A DNA stretch of 47,361 nucleotides, from NCBI GenBank assembly GCA_002457055.1, contig NTKT01000019.1:1-47361 (forward strand). The letters run 5' to 3'. The stretch comes from Rhodobacteraceae bacterium MED-G08. Its GTDB lineage: Bacteria > Pseudomonadota > Alphaproteobacteria > Rhodobacterales > Rhodobacteraceae. Positions 18,291 to 28,375 of the stretch are shown here, piece after piece. The position numbers and the translations under genes were made by a program. The notes under the pieces were generated by a model. The model searched no databases, had not been told where the DNA came from, and worked only from the letters and a program-made list of their open reading frames with translations. Within the stretch, counting starts at the first letter, position 1. Each line of letters opens with the position of its first letter.

Positions 18291-19586
18291 CTATCTATTT
18301 TCTATGTCTACGTAGTCTCGTAAGGTTTCGCCAAGATACAGTTGTCTAGGTCGTCCAATTTTTACTTGTGGATCTGCGATCATTTCTTTCCATTGCGATA
18401 TCCACCCAACAGTCCTAGAAACTGCAAATATTGGAGTAAACATTGAGGTTGGGAAGCCCATTGCTTCTAGGATAATCCCTGAATAGAAATCAACATTAGG
18501 AAAAAGCTTCTTTTCTATAAAGTATTGGTCATTAAGAGCCATGTTCTCCAGCTCTTTTGCGACTTGTAAGAGAGGATTATCTTCAATACCAAGCAGTTCT
18601 AATACTTCATCTGCTGACTTTTTTAGTACTCGAGCTCTTGGGTCTATATTCTTATATACTCTGTGGCCAAATCCCATCAACCGAAATGGGTCGTCTTTAT
18701 CTTTTGCTCTCGTAATATATTCTGGGATACGATCGACAGTTCCAATTTCTTTCAACATTTCTAGACACGCCTGATTTGCGCCTCCGTGTGCTGGGCCCCA
18801 AAGGCAGGCGATTCCTGCAGCGATACACGCAAATGGGTTGGCACCAGAGCTACTTGCTAAACGAACCGTTGAAGTAGACGCATTTTGCTCATGATCTGCA
18901 TGTAATGTGAATATTCTATCCATCGCACGGCTTAAAATTGGATTTACTTGGTATTCTTCGGCTGGTACTGCAAAGCACATTCTTAAAAAATTTGACGCAT
19001 AATCCAAATTATTAAGGGGATAAACAAAGGGCTGCCCAATTGTGTATTTATACGCCATGGCGGCAATTGTTGGCATTTTTGCAATAAGCCTTATTGATGC
19101 TACTTCTCTTTGCCAAGAATCAGTTATGTCTGTGCTGTCATGGTAGAATGCTGACATTGCACCCACGACGCCGGTCATAACCGCCATAGGATGAGCATCA
19201 CGACGGAAACCTCTGAAAAAGTACATCATCTGCTCATGTAGCATTGTGTGGGTTGTGACCCTGTGCTCAAAATCTTCTAACTCAGCCCCAGTTGGCAAAT
19301 AACCGTATAAAAGTAAAAAACATACTTCCAAATAATGCGACTTATCAGCGAGTTGATCTATAGGATATCCGCGGTGAAGCAGTTCACCTTTGTATCCATC
19401 TATAAATGTTATTGTACTGTCACAGCTAGCGGTAGAGGTAAAGCCAGGATCGTATGTAAATACACCTGCTTGATTGTATAATGTTGTAACGTCAATTACA
19501 TTGGCGCCGGCTGATGGAGAATGAATAGGAAGTTCAATCTCGTTTGCACCAATAATAAGTTTTGCCGTTTTTGATTTGCCAGCCAT
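18291..19586 (-). CDS. gltA: Citrate synthase (type II)
   Basis: 431 aa from the ATG at 19586. A longer frame starting 12 bases earlier overlaps the GGAGGA ribosome-binding site, so the shorter start is right. It condenses acetyl-CoA and oxaloacetate at the entry of the TCA cycle. The catalytic triad of the family is visible: His267 (GPAHGGAN), His308 (GFGHRVY) and Asp366 (PNVDFYSG). The N-terminal beta domain typical of hexameric, NADH-sensitive enzymes is present. gltX lies upstream on the same strand, 71 bases away. A short palindrome CAACTAGTTG (19606-19615) in that gap is of unknown use. Confidence 0.96.
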   Translation of the reverse strand: MAGKSKTAKLIIGANEIELPIHSPSAGANVIDVTTLYNQAGVFTYDPGFTSTASCDSTITFIDGYKGELLHRGYPIDQLADKSHYLEVCFLLLYGYLPTGAELEDFEHRVTTHTMLHEQMMYFFRGFRRDAHPMAVMTGVVGAMSAFYHDSTDITDSWQREVASIRLIAKMPTIAAMAYKYTIGQPFVYPLNNLDYASNFLRMCFAVPAEEYQVNPILSRAMDRIFTLHADHEQNASTSTVRLASSSGANPFACIAAGIACLWGPAHGGANQACLEMLKEIGTVDRIPEYITRAKDKDDPFRLMGFGHRVYKNIDPRARVLKKSADEVLELLGIEDNPLLQVAKELENMALNDQYFIEKKLFPNVDFYSGIILEAMGFPTSMFTPIFAVSRTVGWISQWKEMIADPQVKIGRPRQLYLGETLRDYVDIENR

Positions 19587-19657
19587 AATGTCCTCCAAAA
19601 TGCTGCAACTAGTTGATGCTTTAACTCCGCATTATCCTGACGTGGTGTGAATTAAAT

Positions 19658-21067
19658 TTAATTTTTATACGTATCTTCAAACTCAATTAGCCGCTCAATA
19701 GTTTCAACTCTTCCTAGAACTATCATCATATCAAACACACTTGGTGTTTTAGGACTTCCCGCAAGGGCTGCCCTTAAGATGGGAGCTACATCTCGAAACT
19801 TCAGTTCAATCTGCTCACAAACGAGGTTTAACAACTCTTCTAAATAGTTCCGGTCCCATCTAACATTTTGCAGTTGCGGCGTCAATATTTTGAGAACATT
19901 TAAAGGTAAATCTTCGATTCTCCCCTCAATGTCTGGGTCAAGACAAATTGGTCGTTCTTGAAGAATAAATCTATTTTTTTCAATTAGTTCAGAAAAGCTC
20001 TTAACAGCATTTTTTGTGAAATCTAGTGACTTAAGAAGGCCGTTTAACTGTGCCTGTGAAAAGGCTGGTTGACCCACAGCTTTCAAGTATCCTGTTAGCT
20101 CATGCAGCAGCGCAGCATTATCTGTATTAGCTATATGCAACTTTGAAATATTGGACAATTTTTTAAAGTCAAACCTCGATGGACTTTTCCCAATACTTTG
20201 CAAATTAAACCATGTTTTTGCTTGTTCATCAGTAAAAAACTCATCGTCGCCATGGCTCCAGCCCAGACGCGCAAGGTAATTTCTCATTGCAGCTGCTGGA
20301 TAGCCCATTTTTTTATACTCAATCACGCTTGTTGCGGCGTTACGTTTTGATAATTTTTTCCCATCTGCACCATGTATAAGTGGAATGTGTGCATAAACTG
20401 GAATTGCCCAATTCAATGCAGAATAAATTAAATTTTGTCTGGCTGCATTGTTCAGATGGTCGTCGCCTCGAATAATATGCGTAACACCCATATCATGATC
20501 ATCCACTGCAACAGCCAACATGTAAACGGGCGAACCGTCAGATCTGAGTAGGATCATATCGTCTAGTTGACTATTCTTTATTACAATATCTCCCTGAACC
20601 TCATCTTTAATAATCGTAAACCCATTTTCTGGAGCCTTAATTCTTATCACAAAAGGTTTTTTTGGGAATGTGCTTGGTAAGGCATTTCTCCAAGGGCTTC
20701 GAAAAGCATTTGGACTTTTATTGTTAATTGCCAAATTTCTTAAGTCATCGATCTCCGTTTCTGTTAAAAAACATTTGTATGCTTTGCCTGTTTCCAAGAG
20801 CTTATTTGCAATCTCAACGTGACGTGGTGCCCTCTTTGATTGGCTAATAGGCTCACCATCAAAATCTAGTCCTAGCCATTTCATTCCGTCGAGGATAGCG
20901 TCCTGTGCAGCATCGGTAGAACGATTTTTGTCTGTGTCTTCAATTCTAAGTAAAAATTTTCCATTTCTACCTCTGGCATACAACCAATTAAATAGAGCTG
21001 TTCGGGCAGTTCCTATATGCATATCGCCGGTAGGAGATGGAGCAATTCGTGTCACAACGTTGGACAT
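19658..21067 (-). CDS. gltX: Glutamyl-tRNA synthetase
   Basis: 469 aa, class I synthetase. The HIGH motif is HIGT (17-20) and the KMSKS motif is KLSKR (238-242). [13 protein letters not shown] and FLLRIEDTD (38-46) bind glutamate and [21 protein letters not shown] is a further family signature. The C-terminal anticodon-binding domain is helical. Alphaproteobacteria often have two GltX proteins, one of which may charge tRNA-Gln with Glu for later amidation; which one this is cannot be told here. An AGAGG ribosome-binding site is present. lexA lies upstream across 148 bases. Confidence 0.95.
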   Translation of the reverse strand: MSNVVTRIAPSPTGDMHIGTARTALFNWLYARGRNGKFLLRIEDTDKNRSTDAAQDAILDGMKWLGLDFDGEPISQSKRAPRHVEIANKLLETGKAYKCFLTETEIDDLRNLAINNKSPNAFRSPWRNALPSTFPKKPFVIRIKAPENGFTIIKDEVQGDIVIKNSQLDDMILLRSDGSPVYMLAVAVDDHDMGVTHIIRGDDHLNNAARQNLIYSALNWAIPVYAHIPLIHGADGKKLSKRNAATSVIEYKKMGYPAAAMRNYLARLGWSHGDDEFFTDEQAKTWFNLQSIGKSPSRFDFKKLSNISKLHIANTDNAALLHELTGYLKAVGQPAFSQAQLNGLLKSLDFTKNAVKSFSELIEKNRFILQERPICLDPDIEGRIEDLPLNVLKILTPQLQNVRWDRNYLEELLNLVCEQIELKFRDVAPILRAALAGSPKTPSVFDMMIVLGRVETIERLIEFEDTYKN

Positions 21068-21215
21068 TAATTTCGCCTCTGTGCTGTTTTTAAGTAATTA
21101 TGCTCAGTTCTTATAGTTAATAATACCAATGAACAAGCAAGTCTTCTTAGACCTACAACGGCATATGTTAACTCAAAACCATTTGCGAGGAACGATTGTT
21201 TTCTGGCTAAATCAA

Positions 21216-21917
21216 CTAGTAAGACCTTATTAGCCCGACCAGTCGCCCTTGGACTTTTACGTCACCACTTGGCAGTATTCTGGTTTCATATGCCGGGTTG
21301 GCTGCTTCCAACGCTATTGCATCGCCTCTGTAAAAAAATCTCTTTAATGTTGCTTCACTATCTTTCACGAGTGCTACAACAATATCGCCATTTACTGCTG
21401 TTTTTGTTTCTTTTATTACGACAATATCCCCATCGTTAATTCCTTCTTCAATCATGGAGTCACCCTTTACTTCTAGCGCATAATGCTGCCCTCCATTCCT
21501 TAGCATGTGCCCTGGAACGGCTACATTATGGGAAATTTGACTTATAGCTTCAATGGGAACTCCGGCTGCTATTCGTCCCATTACTGGTAGCTCGCTAGTA
21601 TGAACTGATTCGGAAAGAGTTCGAGGGTTTACGTCCTCATCGCTTGCCGGATTTTTGGTGGAAACGCGGCTTAGTTTGGTTACTTTATTGTTTGTTTCTA
21701 GTGAATCTGGCAGTTTAACTATTTCTATGGCGCGCGCTCTATGAGCAAGCCTTCGAATGAATCCCCGTTCCTCGAGAGCGGTTATAAGTCTGTGAATTCC
21801 AGACTTTGAGCGTAAATCCAAAGCCTCCTTCATTTCGTCAAAAGAGGGTGGTATTCCGTCTTTATTCAAATGCTTGTTTATATAATTTAATAAATCGAGC
21901 TGTTTTCGTGTAAGCAT
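21216..21917 (-). CDS. lexA: SOS response repressor LexA
   Basis: 233 aa. An N-terminal winged helix (about 1-66) is followed by a linker and then the S24 peptidase domain. The autocleavage bond is Ala118-Gly119 (RIAAGVP), Ser154 (KGDSM) is the nucleophile, and Lys192 (ATLKRF) the general base, so RecA-stimulated self-cleavage should work. A GAGGAT ribosome-binding site precedes ATG. A GTTC-N7-GTTC operator lies 26-40 bases upstream, giving autoregulation. The linker (about 70-110) is longer than in E. coli, as in other alphaproteobacteria. Confidence 0.96.
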   Translation of the reverse strand: MLTRKQLDLLNYINKHLNKDGIPPSFDEMKEALDLRSKSGIHRLITALEERGFIRRLAHRARAIEIVKLPDSLETNNKVTKLSRVSTKNPASDEDVNPRTLSESVHTSELPVMGRIAAGVPIEAISQISHNVAVPGHMLRNGGQHYALEVKGDSMIEEGINDGDIVVIKETKTAVNGDIVVALVKDSEATLKRFFYRGDAIALEAANPAYETRILPSGDVKVQGRLVGLIRSY

Positions 21918-21942
21918 GCTTTATCCTCAATTTTTTACCTTT

Positions 21943-21957
21943 GTTCTACTAATGTTC
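21943..21957. promoter_or_regulatory. LexA operator (alphaproteobacterial SOS box)
   Basis: GTTC (21943-21946), seven bases, GTTC (21954-21957) exactly match the direct-repeat SOS box GTTC-N7-GTTC known in alphaproteobacteria. It lies just upstream of the lexA start on the opposite strand (GAAC-N7-GAAC when read with the gene). This was the only such site I noticed; I did not scan exhaustively. Confidence 0.88.
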
Positions 21958-21988
21958 CTTTTTTGTGTCAAGCTTTTGTGAGTTTTTG

Positions 21989-23164
21989 TTAAATTTTAAT
22001 GTATTCGCACAGTGTTTTCGCCTGTAGAGCCTTTGCGTGCGCAGCTCTGATAAGAAGCGCATCTGCATCGCATAATAAAGCCAAACGTGCACTATCTTGG
22101 TTCTCTACAGGTTCAAGATATCCGTTTGGTAATAAAACTGCACGCATGTAGTGTTCGCGTGGTCCGTTTTTTGGAAGTGAGGTGCTACACGGAGCCATCA
22201 GGCGGGGCGCGCTTTTTTTCTCTAACCCTAGCATTGCCTGTATCAATGGTCTGATAAAGACATAGCCACAAACCAAGGCTGAAACTGGATTTCCAGGCAG
22301 CCCAACAAGTGCGGTCTCGTTGATTTTTCCAGCCATCAATGGTTTCCCAGGACGCATTGCCACCTTATGAAAGCTTTTATCAACGCCAAAATTATTGGTT
22401 GCTTCATTTATTAGATCATATTTACCAACTGAAGCACCGCCAATTGTAATAATTAGATCTGCGTCTTGCGCTAAGCCTATTATATATTCAATAGATTTTA
22501 AGTTATCCTGAGCTATTGGTAATATTCGTGGTTCAGCGCCGCACTCCTTACAAAGGGCAGCTATTCCGTATGCGTTAGATGCAATTATTTGATCAGGCTT
22601 AGGTGTCTCTCCTGGAAATACTAACTCATCACCAGTAGAAATTATTGCTACTGTTGGTTTCTTTCGGACGCTTAAATGTGCGAAATTCATAGCTGCCAAA
22701 AGTGAGATTTCTTTTACCCCAAGTATTAAGGGTGTTTTCACTTTGTATCCTTTTGAAAAGTCCGAACCTTCGAGCCTTATATTTGATTTTTTATCAAAGT
22801 TTTCTTTTACAATTATAAACTTTTTGTCAGCCTCTACATCCTCTTGCATGAGCACAAGATTCGCTCCATCTGGGACCTGAGAGCCAGTAAAAATTCTTAC
22901 TGCTTCATTTTTATTTATTTTTTTTGGATAAGAATGACCTGCGGCAGACTCGCCAATGACTTTAAATTCTGCGCCTGATTTCAAGTTTGCTTTATGTATA
23001 GCATATCCATCCATCGCTGATGACGGGAAAGGGGGGTTGCTGCGAGTTGATTCCAACGGTTTGGCCAGTACACGTCCTAAGCATTTTTTTAGCTCAACGG
23101 TTTCAACAGGTGTAACTTTCGCGATCAAAAATAATTTTTCTAATGCCTCTGTTACAGAAATCAT
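21989..23164 (-). CDS. moeA: Molybdopterin molybdotransferase MoeA
   Basis: 391 aa. It inserts molybdate into adenylylated molybdopterin. [14 protein letters not shown] (about 43-56), [20 protein letters not shown] and the [13 protein letters not shown] motif are family landmarks, and [10 protein letters not shown] marks the C-terminal part. Its ATG overlaps the moaC stop by four bases, so translation is coupled. The N-terminal MISVTEALE matches the family. The lexA operator lies in the gap after its stop. Confidence 0.95.
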   Translation of the reverse strand: MISVTEALEKLFLIAKVTPVETVELKKCLGRVLAKPLESTRSNPPFPSSAMDGYAIHKANLKSGAEFKVIGESAAGHSYPKKINKNEAVRIFTGSQVPDGANLVLMQEDVEADKKFIIVKENFDKKSNIRLEGSDFSKGYKVKTPLILGVKEISLLAAMNFAHLSVRKKPTVAIISTGDELVFPGETPKPDQIIASNAYGIAALCKECGAEPRILPIAQDNLKSIEYIIGLAQDADLIITIGGASVGKYDLINEATNNFGVDKSFHKVAMRPGKPLMAGKINETALVGLPGNPVSALVCGYVFIRPLIQAMLGLEKKSAPRLMAPCSTSLPKNGPREHYMRAVLLPNGYLEPVENQDSARLALLCDADALLIRAAHAKALQAKTLCEYIKI

Positions 23165-23640
23165 GGATTTTCGATACGTCCTGATTTTCCGCCGTCTTTC
23201 ATAGTCAGTCGGATATTACCAATTTCAATCGTTTTATCTACGGCTTTCAACATATCATAAATTGTTAGGCAGCTAACTGTTACAGCAGTTAAAGCTTCCA
23301 TTTCCACTCCAGTCGGCCCATTAGTTTTTACGTGAGCTTCTATATCAACTCCTGGCAATTCTCTGTTTGGCTGAAGATTTATTTTAACGTTGCTTAGCGG
23401 GATTGGGTGGCAAAGTGGTATTAAATCCGACGTTTTTTTGCATCCCATTATGCCTGCTACGCGAGCAATTGACAATACGTCACCCTTCTTGGCTTTCCCC
23501 TCGGTCATTATATTGAAGGTCTCACGTTTCATTCTAACGGCACCTTTTGCGATGGCTAATCTGTCGGTATTATCTTTTGAGCTTACGTCAACCATGTGAG
23601 CGTTGCCCTTATTGTCAAAGTGGGTCAAAGATTTAGACAT
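23161..23640 (-). CDS. moaC: Cyclic pyranopterin monophosphate synthase accessory protein MoaC
   Basis: 159 aa. MoaC turns the MoaA product 3',8-cyclo-GTP into cyclic pyranopterin monophosphate. Signatures are [16 protein letters not shown] at the N-terminus, [19 protein letters not shown] (about 72-90), and [20 protein letters not shown] with the conserved Glu-Met-Glu. The catalytic Lys is expected in the [21 protein letters not shown] region. It starts immediately after the trpC stop (TAA then ATG) and overlaps moeA by four bases. Confidence 0.96.
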   Translation of the reverse strand: MSKSLTHFDNKGNAHMVDVSSKDNTDRLAIAKGAVRMKRETFNIMTEGKAKKGDVLSIARVAGIMGCKKTSDLIPLCHPIPLSNVKINLQPNRELPGVDIEAHVKTNGPTGVEMEALTAVTVSCLTIYDMLKAVDKTIEIGNIRLTMKDGGKSGRIENP

Positions 23641-24444
23641 TTATGGTCTCAATGGATTGCTTAGAATTTTCTGGGTTGCTGTTTTAACGTTTGGTTGTCG
23701 CATTAAACTTTCTCCTATTAAGAATGATCGTACGTCTAATTCTGCCATTGATCGGAGGTCCTCGGTATTGAAAAGTCCACTTTCGCTAACAATCAATCGA
23801 TCACTGGGTAAAAGTTTTGATAATCTTTTTGTTGTTTCAAGTGAAGTCTCAAACGTTTTCAGGTCCCTGTTGTTTACTCCAATCATGGGTGACTTTAGAT
23901 TCATTGCTCTCTCAAGTTCTATTTCATTGTGTACTTCAATTAAAACATCCATGTTCCAGGAAACCGCGGCATGTTCTAGCTCTTCTGCTTGTTGATCACT
24001 GACCGATGCCATGATTATCAGGATACAATCTGCGTTTAATGCACGTGCCTCAGTAACTTGGTAAGTATCATACATAAAATCTTTGCGTAGGGCAGGGAGT
24101 TGAGTTGACTTTCTGGCATTTGTTAAAAAATCTTTATCACCCATAAAACTTGGCTTATCCGTTAAGACCGACAAACAGGTAGCGCCTCCTTCTTCATATG
24201 CCGTGGCTAATTTTTCTGGATTAAAATCTTCTCTAATTAAACCTTTTGAAGGAGATGCTTTTTTAATTTCTGCTATCAATCCGTATCCGTCCTTCTGAGC
24301 ATGTTTTATTGCTCTATAGAAGTTCCTTACTGGAGATGCAGCTTTTGCAAGCTCCTCGATCCTGCTCACAGATACTAGTTTTTTGTCTTTTTCAATTTCT
24401 TTCAGTTTATACTCTTTAATATTATCCAAGATGGTCATAGTCAT
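23641..24444 (-). CDS. trpC: Indole-3-glycerol phosphate synthase
   Basis: 267 aa, a monofunctional TIM barrel with no fused Trp[16 protein letters not shown] (phosphate and catalytic Lys strand), [25 protein letters not shown] (catalytic Lys), [11 protein letters not shown] and ESGLFN are all present. It closes the indole ring in tryptophan synthesis. The start overlaps the trpD stop as ATGA; a second in-frame ATG six bases later is an alternative. Confidence 0.96.
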   Translation of the reverse strand: MTMTILDNIKEYKLKEIEKDKKLVSVSRIEELAKAASPVRNFYRAIKHAQKDGYGLIAEIKKASPSKGLIREDFNPEKLATAYEEGGATCLSVLTDKPSFMGDKDFLTNARKSTQLPALRKDFMYDTYQVTEARALNADCILIIMASVSDQQAEELEHAAVSWNMDVLIEVHNEIELERAMNLKSPMIGVNNRDLKTFETSLETTKRLSKLLPSDRLIVSESGLFNTEDLRSMAELDVRSFLIGESLMRQPNVKTATQKILSNPLRP

Positions 24445-25460
24445 AGCTCACCGTTAGAAACCTTTTTTACTAGTTCTAAAGATTCCTTCGCTTTGCCACT
24501 GTCTATACTATCAGCTGCATACTCAACGCCCTCTTTTAATGAGCCACACTTTCCAGCAATCAACAGCGCTGCGGATGAGTTTAAAAGCACAGCGTCCCTA
24601 TATGCACTTTTTTTGCCCTCAAGTAGTGCTTTTAGTTCAGATGCATTTTCTGCCGGAGACCCGCCAAGTATTTCTGATAACTTGTGAGTAGGTAACCCTG
24701 CATCTTCTGGATGAACCTCGAACGAACTAATTTTTCCATCAAAAAGTTCGACTACAGTTGATACACCAATGATGGTAAGTTCATCGGTTCCGTCAGATCC
24801 ATGCACCAACCAAGCTTTTTCACAGCCTAGTGTATCTAAAGTTTCAGCCATAGGGAAAAGTAAGTCTGGTGCAAACGCACCACTTAGCTGACGTTTTACA
24901 CCTGCAGGATTGGTTAATGGTCCAAGAATATTGAAAATGGTCTTACATCCAAGTTCTTGCCTGATCGGCATAACATGCTTAGTCGCTGGGTGATGCATTG
25001 GAGCCATCATGAATCCAATACCAGCATTTCGGATTTCTGCCTCTACGACATCTGCTTCAACCATTACATTTATTCCAAGGGCCGTTAATGCATCAGCGGC
25101 CCCAGATTTTGAACTTAAATTTCTGTTACCATGTTTTGCAACTGTTACTCCGGCACCTGCTACCACGAAAGCAGACGCTGTAGAAATATTGAGTGTTCCA
25201 ACTCCATCCCCGCCAGTGCCAACTATATCAATAGAACCTGATGGAGCATCTACAGGAATGCATCTCGATCTCATTGCTTCAGCGGCAGCGGAATATTCTG
25301 AAACGGATTCACCTCTTGCTCTCATCGCCATCAAAAAGCCACCCACCTGCGAGGGAGTAGCTTTTCCTTCAAACAGGATATCGAACGCTAATTTTGCTTG
25401 GGCAGTACTTAGCGGACCCTCTGAGGCTGCATAAATTAATGGTTTCATTTCCTCAGTCAT
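24441..25460 (-). CDS. trpD: Anthranilate phosphoribosyltransferase
   Basis: 339 aa. It joins anthranilate and [22 protein letters not shown] (PRPP loop) and [22 protein letters not shown] are the key motifs, and MMAPMHHPA and GPLTNPA follow. The start overlaps the trpG stop (ATGA). An in-frame ATG 12 bases later is possible. It forms one translationally coupled unit with trpG, trpC, moaC and moeA. Confidence 0.96.
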   Translation of the reverse strand: MTEEMKPLIYAASEGPLSTAQAKLAFDILFEGKATPSQVGGFLMAMRARGESVSEYSAAAEAMRSRCIPVDAPSGSIDIVGTGGDGVGTLNISTASAFVVAGAGVTVAKHGNRNLSSKSGAADALTALGINVMVEADVVEAEIRNAGIGFMMAPMHHPATKHVMPIRQELGCKTIFNILGPLTNPAGVKRQLSGAFAPDLLFPMAETLDTLGCEKAWLVHGSDGTDELTIIGVSTVVELFDGKISSFEVHPEDAGLPTHKLSEILGGSPAENASELKALLEGKKSAYRDAVLLNSSAALLIAGKCGSLKEGVEYAADSIDSGKAKESLELVKKVSNGEL

Positions 25461-26038
25461 AGTTTGATCCCTGTATTACTAATAAAATTCTTTACTAATT
25501 TATGCCCATGCTCCGATGCAATGGATTCTGGATGAAATTGCACCCCAAAAATAGGAAGTTTTTTATGGGAAAGTCCCATTATAGTTCCGTCCTTGAGCCA
25601 TGCTGTTTTTTTTAAATCACTCGGTAAATTCTCTCTTGAGACAACTAAGGAGTGGTATCGTGTGGCACTAAATGGCTCAGGCATTCCTTTAAATAGTCCT
25701 GTACTATCGTGGTGAATTTCTCCCATTTTCCCATGAATAATTTCATGGCAACGAATTATATCCCCCCCAAAGGCCTGTGCGATCGTTTGATGTCCTAAGC
25801 ATACTCCAAATACAGGTATTTCGCTTTCGGCGGCTTTTAGTGTTAATTCCAAACAGATTCCGGCTTGATCTGGATCGCAAGGGCCAGGCGATAAAACTAT
25901 TCCTGATGGTCTCATATTTATAGCATCAGTTGCAGTAATAGCATCATTGCGCTTTACAATTATATTTGGTGACAATGCACCTATTAAATGAACCAAATTA
26001 TATGTAAAACTATCATAGTTATCTATAATAAGGATCAT
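25457..26038 (-). CDS. trpG: Anthranilate synthase glutamine amidotransferase subunit
   Basis: 193 aa from the ATG at 26038, which AAGGGA precedes at the right distance. A GTG 18 bases upstream lies over that ribosome-binding site and is rejected. It is a class I glutaminase: the nucleophile lies in [15 protein letters not shown], and the His-Glu pair in [19 protein letters not shown]-like and SPGPCDP motifs are at the N-terminal half. It supplies ammonia to TrpE, which is encoded separately 0.8 kb upstream. Confidence 0.96.
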   Translation of the reverse strand: MILIIDNYDSFTYNLVHLIGALSPNIIVKRNDAITATDAINMRPSGIVLSPGPCDPDQAGICLELTLKAAESEIPVFGVCLGHQTIAQAFGGDIIRCHEIIHGKMGEIHHDSTGLFKGMPEPFSATRYHSLVVSRENLPSDLKKTAWLKDGTIMGLSHKKLPIFGVQFHPESIASEHGHKLVKNFISNTGIKL

Positions 26039-26178
26039 AATTTTTCCCTTTAGCACGATCAGGACTAGCGTCAGAAGTCTTCGTCGAGTATTATTTATTA
26101 TGTGATAGTTGTGGGTATCAATGTGTGCAAGTGTTTTAAGTTTATGCGTGCATTTTTATTCGAGGAGAGAGAACGATT

Positions 26179-26790
26179 ATTAGGTTTTTAATTGGTGTTA
26201 TTTCTGCGCTAATACTTGGAGGAATAATTATCAGTATCCCTTCAACGGTAAGAATAGTATCGGGCAAAAGTAGTGCACTGCCAACTAAGGTCATATTAGA
26301 AGTGCCTTCTGGCTCAGAATTTAATCAGTCGAGGCCTGATTTGCCTCCTGTTGCAATTTACCAACTCGAGCCTGTGATAATGCCATCAAATGATAATTTT
26401 TTAGTTTTAGACACAGATTTTGAGACTAAATTAACTGAGCAAATGACAGCGTCCGCTCTTGAACCAATAACTGATCAGCTTGGAGATAACCTTGTTGAAG
26501 CACTTGGTCAGCCGACCGCCTCACAAAACCAACTGTTTCAACCGCAGCTCTATGAAACACGGCCAATCTTGCCATCTATATCCAAAAATTTGGATTCCTC
26601 GTTTGTATTAATCGAGACCCCAATGAAAAACCCTTCAACTCAAACAACTAATCAAGCCCTTGATCAGGTGGAATATGATGGAACTGATAATCTTCGACTA
26701 GAAGATTTTAATCCAGATCTTCCAGCTGAACCATCAGTACCTTTATTAGAAGCAAATCCAGTTGGGGGCAGCGTGCAAAAATCGAATTAA
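26179..26790 (+). CDS. Membrane-anchored Pro/Gln/Glu-rich protein, probable 5' remnant of a YibQ-type deacetylase gene
   Basis: The reading frame is open from 26140 to the stop at 26788-26790, but no ATG, GTG or TTG occurs before 26302. The translated region from 26179 encodes an obvious signal-anchor (RFLIGVISALILGG), so the 26302 GTG would cut it off. A GAGGAGAGAG ribosome-binding site (26161-26170) lies eight bases before ATT at 26179, which I take as the start (203 aa). After the anchor the protein is low-complexity (Pro, Gln, Glu, Asp, Leu). VPSGSEFNQSRPD and this position between trpE and trpG recall YibQ-family proteins, whose gene sits with trpE and trpGDC in Rhodobacter as I remember it. 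The C-terminal deacetylase domain is missing. It may be a relic. Confidence 0.5.
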   Translation: MRFLIGVISALILGGIIISIPSTVRIVSGKSSALPTKVILEVPSGSEFNQSRPDLPPVAIYQLEPVIMPSNDNFLVLDTDFETKLTEQMTASALEPITDQLGDNLVEALGQPTASQNQLFQPQLYETRPILPSISKNLDSSFVLIETPMKNPSTQTTNQALDQVEYDGTDNLRLEDFNPDLPAEPSVPLLEANPVGGSVQKSN

Positions 26791-26861
26791 TAGTGCCAAT
26801 GTTTGTAATACGGTTACTCATTTAAATATGCTGTATAAGTAAGCATCTTTGGAAAGCCGGT

Positions 26862-28367
26862 TTAATCTTTCAGAGTCCGGAAAACGGCAGCATCAGCTGC
26901 AGCACGTCTTATTGCATTAGATTTGTGAACCGTTTCCATATATTCATCTTCCGGTACGCTGTCATATACTACACCGCCACCAGCCTGAATATAAAGCTTT
27001 TGGTCCTTTAAAATAGCTGTGCGCAGTGCAATACACATATCCATGTCGCCAGCTGCACTGAAGTAGCCGACTCCGCCACCGTAAACGCCTCTTTTTTCAG
27101 GTTCTAATTCATCAATGATCTCCATTGCTCTAACTTTTGGAGCACCAGAAACTGTGCCTGCAGGCATGCCTGCAAAAAAAGCGGATAGAGCGTCATGTTC
27201 CGGTGCAAGCTCTCCAACTACATTTGAAACTATATGCATCACATGACTGTATCGCTCGATTATAAATTCCTCAGTTGGTATGACTGAGCCGATTTTAGAT
27301 ACACGTCCAACGTCATTTCTACCTAAATCTAGTAGCATTAAATGCTCAGCTAATTCTTTTTTGTCGTTTAGTAATTCAACTTCTAAAGCTTTGTCCTCCT
27401 CGGGAGTTTTCCCTCTGGGACGTGTTCCGGCAATCGGCCTTATTGTAATTTCGTTGTCAAACACTCTTACGAGAATTTCAGGACTTGCGCCAATAACTTG
27501 AAAATCTCCAAAATTAAAGAAGAACATGAAAGGAGAGGGATTTGTTCGGCGCAAAGACCGGTATAAGGAAAAAGGTGGTAACTTAAAATCTTGAGTCCAT
27601 CTTTGTGACGGTACTACTTGGAAAATATCACCAGCCGTAATGTACTCTTTAGCTTTCTCAACTGCCTTTAGATAATTGGATTTCGAAAAATTAGAAATTG
27701 GTGGATCTATATCTTTTGGATTTCCTAAATCTCTAGTTTCTAATATTTCACATTGAAGTTTTTTAACGGCACCAGCAATTAATTTTGATGCATTTTCGTA
27801 AGACTTTTTTGCATCGTTTTTCTGATTATGCCAAACTGGCACTACTAATATAACCTCACCCTTAGCTCCATCTAAAACAGCAACCACAGAGGGACGTAAA
27901 AATACTCCATCTGGCAATCCAATTGGATCCGGGTTTAAATTAGGAAGGTTCTCTATCAGGCGGATGGTGTCGTATCCCAAGTAACCAAAAATCCCAGCGC
28001 TCGCCTGTGGTAAATCTTTCGGAATATCAATGTAACTGTCGGATAATAGTTTCCTCAAACTAGTTAAAGGATCAGCTTCCTGCCTTTCAAATGTGCAAGG
28101 CTCATTATCTTCCACTCTTTTTAAATAACTCTCATTTCCAGCACATTTCCAGATCCTATCGGGGCGCATACCGATAATGGAGTATCGTCCTCTTATTTCG
28201 CCACCAGTTACTGATTCAAGAATAAATGAATTTTCTTCCCCGTTTGTTAGTTTAAGCATTAAAGATACTGGGGTGTCCAAGTCTGCGGCTAATCGACAGT
28301 AAACTAATTGGCTTATTTCATTCGTATAGTTTTTCTCAAAATGCTCATAAGTTGGTGTAAGTTTCAT
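26862..28367 (-). CDS. trpE: Anthranilate synthase component I
   Basis: 501 aa. It makes anthranilate from chorismate with ammonia from TrpG. The N-terminal feedback domain has LAADLDTPVSLMLKL (around the LLES-type tryptophan-binding area; ILESVTGGEI is clear). The chorismate domain carries PFMFFFNFGDFQVIGASPEILVR, IRPIAGTRPRG, DLGRNDVGRVS and PAGTVSGAPKVRAMEIIDELEP. Inhibition by tryptophan is expected. It follows ppiD by eight bases and is probably transcribed with it. I see no leader peptide or attenuator. Confidence 0.96.
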   Translation of the reverse strand: MKLTPTYEHFEKNYTNEISQLVYCRLAADLDTPVSLMLKLTNGEENSFILESVTGGEIRGRYSIIGMRPDRIWKCAGNESYLKRVEDNEPCTFERQEADPLTSLRKLLSDSYIDIPKDLPQASAGIFGYLGYDTIRLIENLPNLNPDPIGLPDGVFLRPSVVAVLDGAKGEVILVVPVWHNQKNDAKKSYENASKLIAGAVKKLQCEILETRDLGNPKDIDPPISNFSKSNYLKAVEKAKEYITAGDIFQVVPSQRWTQDFKLPPFSLYRSLRRTNPSPFMFFFNFGDFQVIGASPEILVRVFDNEITIRPIAGTRPRGKTPEEDKALEVELLNDKKELAEHLMLLDLGRNDVGRVSKIGSVIPTEEFIIERYSHVMHIVSNVVGELAPEHDALSAFFAGMPAGTVSGAPKVRAMEIIDELEPEKRGVYGGGVGYFSAAGDMDMCIALRTAILKDQKLYIQAGGGVVYDSVPEDEYMETVHKSNAIRRAAADAAVFRTLKD

Positions 28368-28375
28368 AATGACTT

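Noticed and set aside
19587-19598. Four extra N-terminal codons for gltA
   Set aside because: They overlap the ribosome-binding site GGAGGA of the true start.
19606-19615. Palindrome CAACTAGTTG upstream of gltA
   Set aside because: Ten bases of symmetry in AT-rich DNA are not enough to call an operator.
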